From: Karstenula rhodostoma CBS 690.94
Lineage: Eukaryota; Ascomycota; Dothideomycetes; Pleosporales; Didymosphaeriaceae
Reading direction: 5' to 3'
NCBI GenBank assembly: GCA_010093485.1
Contig: MU001504.1
Coordinates: 317,769-381,768 of the forward strand
Length of the DNA stretch: 64,000 nt
Positions 12,065-21,226 of this stretch are shown piece by piece; position 1 is the stretch's first letter, and each line of letters opens with the position of its first letter. A program made the translations under genes and the position numbers. The notes beneath the pieces were generated by a model. It made no database searches. It saw only the letters and a program-made list of their open reading frames with translations, and was not told where the DNA came from.

Positions 12065-13725
12065 ATGGCAGCAAAAAATGAATTCTCCGTTGATTCCGAG
12101 AACATGCTATCTAAGCAGTCTTTGAATACGACCCTTACGAACGAGATCCAGCTGGGCTACTCTGCACCCAAGGCAAAGGACGGGAGACTTGCGAAATGGC
12201 TGAGAAACTCGTCCATCGAGACTGGTGGTATCGAAAGAGTGACCGATGAAGAGCGTGCAAAGAACACATCGAAGGTGTGGCACGCATGCACATTCTGGTA
12301 CGTCCATCTATTCATACACCACCGTGACTTCCCCGGCCCACTTTCCTCTATCTCAGTCTGCTTACGCTCATCAGGTTGAGCGCCAATATGGCTGTGGCGA
12401 CGCTGAACACTGGCATCGTCTGCGGGAGCTTGGGTCTCGCCTTCTGGGACTGCTTCGCGATTATCTTGCTTGTCAACCTGACAGCTTGCATGCTGCCTGC
12501 GTGGACAGCAACATTTGGTCTTACTGGTCTCCGAATGACCACGTTCAGCCGCTACTCCTTCGGGTACTGGGGCAATCTCCTCGTGGTGGTATTCTCCATG
12601 GTCAGCACGACAGGCTGGAATGCAATCAACTCAATCTCCGGAGCATCAGTTTTGTACGCGCTTTCAGATGGTGCCTGCCCTCAGTGGGCCGGCGTCATAA
12701 TTATATGCACCAGCGTCTGGATCATATGTGTGCTAGGTATAACCTGGATCCACAAGCTCGACGCTTTCCTCTGGATACCACCGTTCATCGTATGGTGTGT
12801 AGCGGCGGGGACTGGAGCTAAACATCTCGATGGCAACGCGATTAAATCTCCTACTGGAGGCAATGGAGCTGCGGTTGCCTTCTCTACTATCGCTATTGTC
12901 TTCTCCTTTGCCGTGTCTTGGATCAACTGCGCAGCAGACTACAACGTCAAGATGCCCGTCAATACGCCTCGATGGAAAATATTCGTCGCAACATACATCG
13001 GAATCACTGTGCCGACCATACTCGTTCAGACGTTTGGTGCAGCACTGTTCACAGGAACAGTAGTCAATCCAGCCTGGAAGATCGCATACCATGAAGCCGG
13101 AGTCGGCGGTCCACTAAAGATGGCGCTACTTCCCGCGGGAGGTTTCGGCAAGTTCTTACTCGTTATTGCGGCATTGAGCTCCATTCCGGTGAGTACGCTC
13201 CTATTTTCTGCGAGTGTCAGGAGCTGATTCGTCCAGAACAACATCCCCAATAACTATTCTTTCGCACTGCACGCTCAAAACTTTGGACCTTGGGCCCTTC
13301 GTGTTCCTCGCATCGCCTTCGTCACGTTCGGTTTCGTCGCCGCCATCACAGTCGGTTGTTCCGCAGCAGCTTTCTTCACAGACACCTTACAAACCTTCCT
13401 CTCGATCATCGGCTACTGGACCATAATTCATCTCGTAGTCATCATCGAAGAACACGTCATTTTCCGACACTCACGATGGTCAAGCTACGACTGGGACGCA
13501 TGGGCCAGCCGGGACCTGCTGCCATTTGGATGGGGAGCGATCGCGGCTTTTGCCTTTGGATTCGCGGGCGCTGCGCTTGGTATGAAAGTGGCTTGGTATA
13601 CGGGTCCGATTGCGGGTACCATAGGTGCAAAGGGTGGCAATATCGGACATGAGCTGACGGCAGTGTTTTGTGGGGTGGCGTTTCCGGTCTTTAGGTGGTT
13701 GGAGAAGAGGTACACTGGGAAATAG
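12065..13725 (+). CDS. NCS1 purine/cytosine permease (Fcy2-like)
   Basis: Three exons (12065-12297, 12375-13188, 13237-13725) with introns of 77 and 48 nt encode 511 aa. The hydrophilic N-terminus ends in a motif like R(V/I)TDEERA...NTSKVWHACTFW, followed by about 12 membrane segments. The motifs (SANMAVATLNTG, TFSRYSFGYWGN, FSMVSTTGWNAINSI and an NCAADYNVKMP loop) are those of fungal NCS1 transporters that import cytosine, adenine, guanine or hypoxanthine with protons. It should sit in the plasma membrane. The exact substrate cannot be read from the sequence. The start at 12065 is the first ATG giving the full N-terminus. All splice phases agree and no damage is seen. Confidence 0.9.
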
Positions 13726-14431
13726 CAGACAGGTACAACGTTACTGTATATGATGTTTCTTACGTCCACATTATTGATTTTAGACCACCTACGTCAATGG
13801 AAAGTCGTTATGGTTCATCTAGGAATGGAAGTGCGTTCTAATACCTTATCGGTTGCCTTCGACACCGCTTTGTTAAAAGTTAATCCTGGGGTGACTTAGG
13901 CTACTGAATATCCGAATCGTTGACCTGATACGGGGTCGTGGTTTTACTCATGTGATCATCAAAGGTGAGCAGTACGCTCTAAGAATGTTTCTTCATGATT
14001 CTTGTTAGTGTATCCTAGGGTAACATGGGCTACTATGAGTGCTACAAAGTCGACTCGGTACTATTCTGCGGTATAGATCATGCTAAGAGAGGGACATCAT
14101 CATGAACGGTGAGTAGTGAACCCAAAGGGGCACAGTAAGCACTTGCATAGTCACGTTGGAAAGAGGGATATGCATGAAGGAAACAGTCTTTCAATTATTA
14201 TCGCGTGCAACTACGCTGCGCAATAGGTACCAGCGTTATTAGGCTTCCTAGACTGGAAAACCGATTGGATAGCGTGCAGTAGGAGTGATTTCAGGATCGC
14301 TTCGGTATGGTAATGGTGTCAAGGCTCATAAGGCCCAGTGGCAAACCTGTTCAATTTTGAAGAAAAAGCCAGAGTGCCCCACATCGATTCAGGAGTCCCA
14401 TCTCTTTAACCTTCAAGATGTACGTTCTCAT
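13726..14431. other. Intergenic region with diverged tandem repeat
   Basis: No gene is seen. Two related segments occupy roughly 13875-13975 and 14003-14117 and are listed separately. Confidence 0.4.
13875..14117 (+). repeat. Diverged tandem duplication, about 130-nt unit
   Basis: ATCCTGGGGTGACTTAGGCT at 13883 aligns with ATCCTAGGGTAACATGGGCT at 14012, both followed by ACT. ATCATCAAAGGTGAGCAGT at 13955 aligns with a similar ATCATCA...GGTGAGTAGT at about 14095. Order and spacing are conserved with small indels, suggesting an old tandem duplication. Confidence 0.4.
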
Positions 14432-15565
14432 CTACTCGACGACATGCACGATAAAGCCGAGGTTACGAGCCTGGCGGATGATCTTGGTCTTACAATTGTA
14501 CCTGAAAGTGCGGCCATAGCGAAGTTCCTCAAAGTCAGTTTCGGGGTCTCGAGGATCGACTTCGGGGACAGCGGGGACCATGAACGGCTGTTGAGTGGCA
14601 GGAAGGCTCGCACCCCCGAACCCCGCACGCCGTCTATGCTCTTTAATGACCGCCCTAATCAAGGCTGAAAAGCCCGAATCCGCTGGACCGTCACCAAGCT
14701 CTTGCATCGGTCCAAGTACCCCGTGGCGAGCATCATCGCCTAGATCGATGTCCTGGAAATGCTCGCCATCGACGGAAACGACGAATTTCCCCACGTGCGA
14801 CATCACGTAACAGAGAGCTTCGAACTCGGTGGAGTACAGGGGAAGGTAGCAGAACGTCGTTAGGTAGAAGTTGGCAAAGAGGCGCTCGCGGAAATTGGGG
14901 ATAGAAATGTCGTAGATAAGATCTGATAACAGATAGCTCGTGATATTGACACGCGCCTCTCGAATGGTATAGACTGGTAGAGCGGTAAAGTCCCAATCAT
15001 TTGGGTTTGCCAAAACAGTCATCGAGCCGCGTTGGACATAAGGTGCCGCCCTCATACTGCGAGCGCTGCCATTGGAGATTATATTGACGAGGAATTTGAG
15101 TGTGGTCTTGCCGATCAGATCAAAGGTATGATCCCCAGCCGCCAAGTTGATGTCCACGTATTCGATCGGAGAGTGTGTAGGCAATGCAATAGGCATTGGG
15201 CGTTGCCAAGTAAAGGCCTTGTGAGGGGCTTTGCGAAGTTTGTGAAGTTTGCCATCACCCTCTCGGTAATTAGCTGCGAACGATACGCCCATTGCCTTGG
15301 CGCGTCCCATGACTTCGTCCCTAAGCTGATGATTAGCAAGCGCCAGATTTAGGGCTGGGTTACATGGCGGCAAGGAGAACGGTACCACCTCCCAGGGAGT
15401 CTCCCAGAGACGCCCATGTGCTTGGTCCGTCAAATTCTCCATCTTCTGTTCACCCGCTGCAGAGAACGCTTTGTTAGCTAGCTCGTCGCAAGGCATCAGT
15501 AGAACTTCGTCAAAAACCATGTTGCGTAGCTCGCCAGGCAAGTCGAGTAGGCGGACAGGTGCCAT
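14432..15565 (-). CDS. F-box-like hypothetical protein
   Basis: An intronless frame of 377 aa, starting at the ATG at 15565. The frame is open upstream but has only a TTG. Residues about 4-22 (VRLLDLPGELRNMVFDEVLL) match the fungal LPxELRNxI(Y/F) pattern of F-box-like N-termini. These often belong to large families of uncharacterised proteins thought to be substrate adaptors of SCF ubiquitin ligases. The remainder shows no domain I recognise and has no membrane segment. Fungal genes of this class are often species-specific and rapidly evolving. A role in ubiquitination is inference only. Confidence 0.65.
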   Translation of the reverse strand: MAPVRLLDLPGELRNMVFDEVLLMPCDELANKAFSAAGEQKMENLTDQAHGRLWETPWEVVPFSLPPCNPALNLALANHQLRDEVMGRAKAMGVSFAANYREGDGKLHKLRKAPHKAFTWQRPMPIALPTHSPIEYVDINLAAGDHTFDLIGKTTLKFLVNIISNGSARSMRAAPYVQRGSMTVLANPNDWDFTALPVYTIREARVNITSYLLSDLIYDISIPNFRERLFANFYLTTFCYLPLYSTEFEALCYVMSHVGKFVVSVDGEHFQDIDLGDDARHGVLGPMQELGDGPADSGFSALIRAVIKEHRRRAGFGGASLPATQQPFMVPAVPEVDPRDPETDFEELRYGRTFRYNCKTKIIRQARNLGFIVHVVE

Positions 15566-15940
15566 GTTACACCAGGTAGTCTTTCGAGTTGGGTCTTGTT
15601 GATTCAGGGTTTGTCGGGTTGAGTTGTCTTGCAAGAGGATATCAATCCCAGCAGCATTTTATAAGCATTGCAGCCCACTCTGACGCCGCACGGACTATGC
15701 AGCGAGTGAAAAACGCGCACGCATCCTCTCGAAACAATGTCCAGCACAAGATCTCAAAGAACCCGCCATCTGCTCTGATTCGCCACAGGCTCAGCACAAA
15801 GCCAGACTAGACTTCAATATTGTATAATCTGAACACAATGAGGAGTAATAAGCCAGTAAGCGTGCCCAGAGTAACTAGGGAGAAATACTGAGTGGAGTGT
15901 TTTGCCTATGCACTATTCTACCATTTGTCAACCACCAAGT
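15566..15940. other. Intergenic spacer
   Basis: 375 bp holding the promoter of the F-box-like gene and the 3' side of the ABM gene. No frame or repeat stands out. Confidence 0.4.
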
Positions 15941-16397
15941 CTACAACTTGCTCACATATCCCCCAACATCCTTCGTAAACAACACCTGCATCGGTTCTGA
16001 CAGCAAATCCTCCTCCTTCAACGTCTTACTCATCTCCTTGAAATACTCGCTCGACCCATGCGCCTGCAGCGCCGCCAGGTCTTTGTACCTACACACCCAA
16101 CCATTCATTAGCCCCATACATCCCATAGATTAAACAACTTTGCAACGCGATGAACAAGGTCCACATTACTTACGTCTCAAGCATCACAATCTGCGGCGCA
16201 TCGCCTTTTGTCTCGCGGTTGATCTGGTACCTGAGGGTGCCCGGCTCTTTCGCTTTCACGGACTCTGCGGCGATCTTGAGGAGCTCGACGACCTGCGGGG
16301 TTTAGAAGTGTGGGAGGAGGGGAGAGGGCGGGCTTACGCGGTCGGCGGAGCCGGGTCTGGGCTTGATGATCGCGATTATGTCAAAGGGGGCGGACAT
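15941..16397 (-). CDS. Small ABM-fold (dimeric alpha-beta barrel) protein
   Basis: Three exons (16338-16397, 16174-16292, 15941-16088) with introns of 45 and 85 nt encode 108 aa. The start MSAPFDIIAIIKPRPG, the middle stretch EPGTLRYQINRET, and the later YKDLAALQAHGSSEYFKE are characteristic of antibiotic-biosynthesis-monooxygenase (ABM)-like proteins. They form a small beta-alpha-beta ferredoxin fold that dimerises. Members are cofactor-free quinol monooxygenases or proteins of unknown role. The substrate here is unknown. The protein is probably cytosolic, as no targeting signal is seen. Its promoter is interrupted by the inverted-repeat element that starts 116 bp upstream of the ATG, which may affect its expression. 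Confidence 0.8.
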
Positions 16398-17171
16398 TTT
16401 GGTGGGTTGGTGGAAGGTTGATTGGGGGCGTGGAGGCAATAGATAGAACGGATGTAGTGAATCAGGTAGGTAGGAGAATTTGTGTGAGATTGGAGAAACA
16501 GGTGCAGGCAGGTCACCCGACTATGCTTTTTAAGTCAGCGTATACTACCCCCTGTTCACCGATCACGCTAGACCTAGCTAAGTAGTATACTAGGATATAG
16601 AGTTAGATTACCTTAGCTATTAAAATTAAGCGAACTTATTTAAAACTAGTTAAGAACTAATTAAATATTTAAAAAGACTATAAAATCTATATTCTAACTT
16701 TAATTCTATTCTAACTTTAATTTTAACTTAACTTTAATATTAATTTATCTTTTTTTCTATTAGAATTTTTATTTAAATAATAAATTTAAACTTATTCTAA
16801 ATATATTTACTAATATAGTTTAGCGTGGTTAGTTGAGCTAAAAAGCAGGGTCGGGTGAGCTGCATCCTCGAGAAACAGCGATGATGGTGTTGTGGGGAAA
16901 GAGCGGGACCGAGGTGTGCCGAGGTACGTTTCGAAGCTTCGCAGGCGCTGTCATCAACTAATCACAACTACAGCATGAATAGGCGAAGTAAAGTATGAAG
17001 CTTTTGAACAAGAGGTGATTAGTGGAGGTGCATGAGTTCGATCATTTAAAGATAATAGAGCCCTCCGGCCTTCGGAGGCAAGATTGTGTTGGGATCAGCC
17101 GCATCTTCGGAGATTTCCATTTTAGGTGTCCGTCCTGGTTCCTTAGAGTCCATTGCCTTCTTCTCCGTTCG
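16398..17171. other. Intergenic region carrying a TIR element
   Basis: About 115 bp of ABM promoter, then the 346-bp AT-rich element (16513-16858), then about 310 bp of ordinary-composition sequence ending at the AlkB gene's stop. No gene is seen. Confidence 0.5.
16513..16858. mobile_element. RIP-eroded MITE-like element with terminal inverted repeats
   Basis: The left end TCACCCGACTATGCTTTTTA (16513-16532) and the reverse complement of the right end (16839-16858) match at 18 of 20 positions. Weaker similarity continues inward. The interior, about 16600-16820, is almost pure A/T and full of TpA steps, in contrast to the surrounding roughly 50% GC DNA. This is what fungal RIP leaves on repeated DNA. 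No transposase frame remains and the length suits a non-autonomous MITE. I see no clear target-site duplication, so the superfamily is undetermined. Confidence 0.65.
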
Positions 17172-18212
17172 TCATGCCTCAACATCAGCCTTCATTTCGC
17201 CACTCTCCACGTCTTTCCCCATCGCTCTACCCGCCTGTGCCGCATCTGAAGCCACAACCTGCTCAGCATCCTTCCTGGTGTTCCCCACCCACGGTACCAT
17301 CATCTTCTCCCTCGCACTCCATCGAAAACCACCCCCAGTTCCCACATTGTACTGATAATAATTCTCCGTTCCCCCCTTCACCAACGCCTTCCGAAACGTA
17401 ATGTTAATCCGCCCTTTCTTCACCTCATCCCCCGCCCTCTTCGGTATACTATGTAGCCACATCCCCTGTGTCTTTCCCCTCATTAACACCATATCCCCCG
17501 ACCCTAGCGGCAACTTGACCTGCTTCGGCTCGGGCACCGCCTCAGGTCCAGGTGGAATCGGCTTGTGCTTCATGAGAAAGTCGCGCTTCGCGCCCAGCGA
17601 GAACGAGGCAATCGCGGGATCCGGACCTAGGAAGCGTTCGTCGTCCGAGTGGTACGATATTGAGTCTTTCCCATCGGCGTAGTAGTTCACGAGGCAGAAG
17701 TTGTACGTTTCGTTCGTTGTCCCCTCGGTGAGTTTGCGCAGGTAGTCGAGGCACTGCGGGAGAGGGCGCGGCGTGCATTTGTACTTGCTCTTCTCCACCT
17801 TCTTTCCTGACTTGGAGTCTACGAGGTCCCCGGACTCGTTGAAGCGGGATGTCTCGTCTACGCCGAAGACGGTGGTGTACCGCGGCGTGTTGATCTGTGT
17901 TTCAACGGGACCGCGCTTGATGTTGTACTGTACGCGGTAGAAGGGGAGCTCTTGGCGGAGGAAGTCGAAAACGCCTGAAGCTATGGATGGGGGAATGTAG
18001 GGCTGGTAGTAGACAAGGTCGAGATCGAGGCGGTCGTTGATGGGTTTGCCTTCTTCGGCCGGGGCGAAGGCTAGTTGGTCCTGGAAATCCGTCGGGAGGT
18101 ACGGTATCGGGTGGGGGTAGGAGGGGTGACTTGAAGTGTTTGTGTTGGTTTCGTATTTGGGCTTCTTTGGTATCGAAAGCTTAAAGAACGAGTCTATTGC
18201 GCCGCGCTTCAT
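17172..18212 (-). CDS. AlkB-like 2OG-Fe(II) dioxygenase (ALKBH2/3 type)
   Basis: An intronless frame of 346 aa, starting at the ATG at 18212. The double-stranded beta-helix core carries the iron ligands H188, D190 (in YHSDDE) and H254 (in WLHSIPKR). The AlkB signature R268-x-N270-x-T272-x-R274 binds 2-oxoglutarate. The NYYADGKDSISYHSDDE segment is typical of the ALKBH2/3 group, which directly reverses N-alkyl damage on DNA or RNA bases. The N-terminus (MKRGAIDSFFKL) resembles a PCNA-interacting box, followed by a lysine-rich stretch that could be a nuclear localisation signal. A nuclear repair enzyme is therefore likely. The C-terminal 50 residues after the core are low-complexity. Confidence 0.9.
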   Translation of the reverse strand: MKRGAIDSFFKLSIPKKPKYETNTNTSSHPSYPHPIPYLPTDFQDQLAFAPAEEGKPINDRLDLDLVYYQPYIPPSIASGVFDFLRQELPFYRVQYNIKRGPVETQINTPRYTTVFGVDETSRFNESGDLVDSKSGKKVEKSKYKCTPRPLPQCLDYLRKLTEGTTNETYNFCLVNYYADGKDSISYHSDDERFLGPDPAIASFSLGAKRDFLMKHKPIPPGPEAVPEPKQVKLPLGSGDMVLMRGKTQGMWLHSIPKRAGDEVKKGRINITFRKALVKGGTENYYQYNVGTGGGFRWSAREKMMVPWVGNTRKDAEQVVASDAAQAGRAMGKDVESGEMKADVEA

Positions 18213-18693
18213 GGTAGCTGTCGAATAGGGTACGACCGCTTCAACGTGCAACAATTGATTCAGCCTGATATTTGAGAATTATTCTTCTCCGGGACGTGTG
18301 TAGGACGATATGCGGCACTATGATTCTATCACGTCTACGGTCAATATATATCCATGATGTCATCCCCACAGTCGCGTTGGCGCTAAAACACGCGTCCCTC
18401 TCGCGTTCACACAGCGTGCCTTTGAACTCAAACTTTAAACTTTGGCAATGTATTCAAACCACAAGAGATTCCCATATACGAGGCAGATTGTCACGCTTAC
18501 TTCGCCATTGGCCTGCACCATGCAGACGATATGCAAGGCACCCTGTTAGCTCTTACATCTTGGTCAGATGGGACGGCAAGCGAACAGATCTAGGGCAGGC
18601 AGGTAGATCCTCCGCATTCGCTACGAAGTGTAAGAAATGGGGAAGAGCTATAAAGCCTCGTGGGTCACGTATTGCTGCTTACACCAAGGAACG
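18213..18693. other. Divergent promoter region
   Basis: 480 bp between the starts of the AlkB-like gene (minus) and the aspartic protease gene (plus). I see nothing else in it. Confidence 0.4.
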
Positions 18694-19964
18694 ATGACAC
18701 CTCTGGTATACAGCCTCATATGCACGCAAATCGCTCTTGGACAAGCGATAAGCTTGGGCACGCAAGAGCAAGTCGCCAACCATGGAAATCTTGCACTCAG
18801 ACATGAAAAGCACATGCGCACCATCGAGGTGCCCGTCTACAACAGATTGGACAAACAAGTAGGCCGATTCATTGATGGATCCTCTGACCCAACCATTAAC
18901 TCTTCCAGCACCTTGAAATCAAAGTAACCGTGGGAACCCCACCTCAAAAGTTCTCAATCATGCCGGACACCGGGTCGCCCTTCACCTGGGTTCCCTCTGC
19001 TGCATCCCCAGCGTGCGCACCAAATTGTCCACTACCAGTGTGGAACCTTAACGCCTCGTCGACTGCCGTCGACATACATGCCGTCTTCAACGCATCTTAC
19101 GGCCTTACGCCCGACAACATCATGCTCGGGGAGTTCTACAACGACACCCTTGGTATCGGCGGTGTCGCACTTCCTCAGTTCCCCGTTGCACTCGTCAATG
19201 TCATAGACACCATCTACGACGCGCAGATATGGGGCATCGTTGGCCTAGGAAGCCAACTGCAAAACCGCAACGTACCCGGTTCCGTAATTCTGTGGGAAAA
19301 CCTCTACAAGCTCGGTCACATCGGGAAGCGCCTCTTCAGCGTTTGGCTAAACCACCAGGACGCAAAAAAAGGCACCATCCTCTTCGGCGGTGTGGACAAA
19401 TCCAAGGCACACGGTGCGCTGAAAAGCACACCATTAACGTCGGTGGTCCAGACGCCCCACGGCGACGACTTTACAGAGTGGTCTGTGAACCTGACATCTC
19501 TCACAAGACGTGTCGACCAGGCCGGCAGCGAAGAACCACTCCTCCGCACCACCTACAACGCCATCGTCGATACCGGCTCTCCGAACATGTACGTTCCGCA
19601 ATACCTCTATGACACGCTTGCCGCGCCGCTCAACGTAACGCTGCGCACCTACCGCAACACATCGTACGTGCCGTGTTCGCTGCGTTCATGGTCGGGCTCA
19701 CTCCATTTTACCTTCGCAGGTAAGGATGGCGCACCGGGCCCGCAGGTTCGCGTGCCGTATAGCGAGATCATCTATCCGTTTGGAATGCCGGCGAACCTGG
19801 GCGAGGTGAGGAGTGAGGAGGGGACGGCGCTGTGCTATTTGGGTGTGCTGTCGAACAATGGGTCGGGAATTTTCTTGCTGGGGAATTCGTTTATTAGGAG
19901 TGCGTATGTGGTGTACGATGCGGATAACCTGGAGTTGAGGATGGCGCAGTCAAGGTGGGCGTGA
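18694..19964 (+). CDS. Secreted pepsin-like aspartic protease (A1)
   Basis: Exons 18694-18858 and 18909-19964, separated by a 50-nt intron, encode 406 aa. A hydrophobic signal peptide (about residues 1-18) and a short propeptide precede the VTVGTPPQ strand. The catalytic aspartates are D75 (DTGSP) and D276 (DTGSP), and both lobes are complete. A flap-region tyrosine lies in an ASYGLT stretch. Cys pairs occur in the first lobe (SPACAPNC) and the second lobe (VPCS...ALCYLG). Several N-x-S/T glycosylation sites are present. No C-terminal GPI signal is visible, so the enzyme is probably secreted into the medium or cell wall rather than anchored. It could be an extracellular nutrient-acquisition protease. 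Confidence 0.9.
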
Positions 19965-21226
19965 TCGACGTGCTGCATAGTGGCCAACCCCAAAATTTGA
20001 AAGGGGTCTCGCAGGCTCCTGGGTTGCCTTGACAAATAAAGTGCTTGGGAAGTGAATGCTAGATGGGTTATCCTGGGGAAACTTGATCTGTGATACTCTT
20101 TTGGAAGGTAAATCAGACGATTTCTCTTGCAGAGGAAGAACACCTTGTCCAGCCTCGAGGCAGTTTTGGCCTTGGGAAAGCTTGAAGTCGATGCAGGCTT
20201 CAGCTTCAGTGGAGATGATGCGAGCCTGGGCCGCGATAGGAAGTCGGTGGCTTGGCAGGCCTCAGAGCACGAGAGGCAGTCGACCAGCACTACGAAGGCT
20301 GCGAGAACCAGCATTAGTTGAAGGCTGCGTCGCCGATGTGTGACTCATAAGGACATTACCACTGCCGGTATTAGTAAGACCAGCCTGTATAGACTTAACC
20401 CTGGTGACGAAGGGGAAGCGTCGAGACAAAGCGCTAAAGGCGGCCCTGAGCCCGCATCCTTTCCACCCTCCTGCCCGCCTCGCGCAACTCAGTCGCATAC
20501 TCGACGACGCCCTCACCTCACGCCCAAGCGCATACACGACTCTTCTAGGACGTCATTGACTGGCCTCGTTGGCTGAGCGCATTCCTCTAGGCGACCAATC
20601 CGTGCAAGGCGGTGAAGCCGACGGAATTGTTGTGCGTCGCATCATTCCACCGGCAGCGCAACGGCTTGTCTGGAAAGCGCAGGCTTCAGCGACCGCAGTG
20701 CATCGAGTAGACCCCTCGCGACAGCCACAGGCCTGTTCATCTGGCCATATTCCAGCCGCGGAGCCTTTTTCGAGCCCCTACCCGACGAGGGGCCCTCCGC
20801 GCATCGTATCGTGGCTGTGAGGAACTCGCTTGGCTATCACAATCACTGCTTCGTTACGGTCTGAACACACACACACACACACACGGACACCATCGCGAAC
20901 GATCCTCACCAGACACGAGCTTGCGACGGCTGTATAATACAGTCGACCTAGGGAAGAGCGAGACGACGCAACCAGGACCCCGCCCGCCAGCAGCTGGGAC
21001 CACAACCATACTGGCTTGGCGTGGAGATAGCCGTTACTTAAGACCGTGTCAGCCCGCAGTCCAGCAGTCGCGATCCAAGCGACCTTTTCGCACTCTCGTC
21101 CCGTCTTCCCTCGCCAGCCATTTGTGCTCCTGCGCCTGCTCTGGCTCCTGGCCGTTCACCAGGAGCTCCACCTACCGGGTTTACGACTTCTAAACTCCGT
21201 TCCTCCGCGCTGTGCGACTCGCCAAC
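19965..21226. other. Long intergenic region upstream of a regulator
   Basis: 1.26 kb without a confident gene. It holds an (AC)10 microsatellite at 20865-20884 and several small upstream ATGs. A minus-strand ATG at 20314 begins a hydrophobic, signal-like stretch (discussed in the findings). The part nearest 21227 is presumably the promoter and 5' leader of the Zn2Cys6 gene. Confidence 0.4.
20865..20884. repeat. (AC)10 microsatellite
   Basis: A perfect dinucleotide repeat of 20 nt in the upstream region of the regulator gene. Confidence 0.9.
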
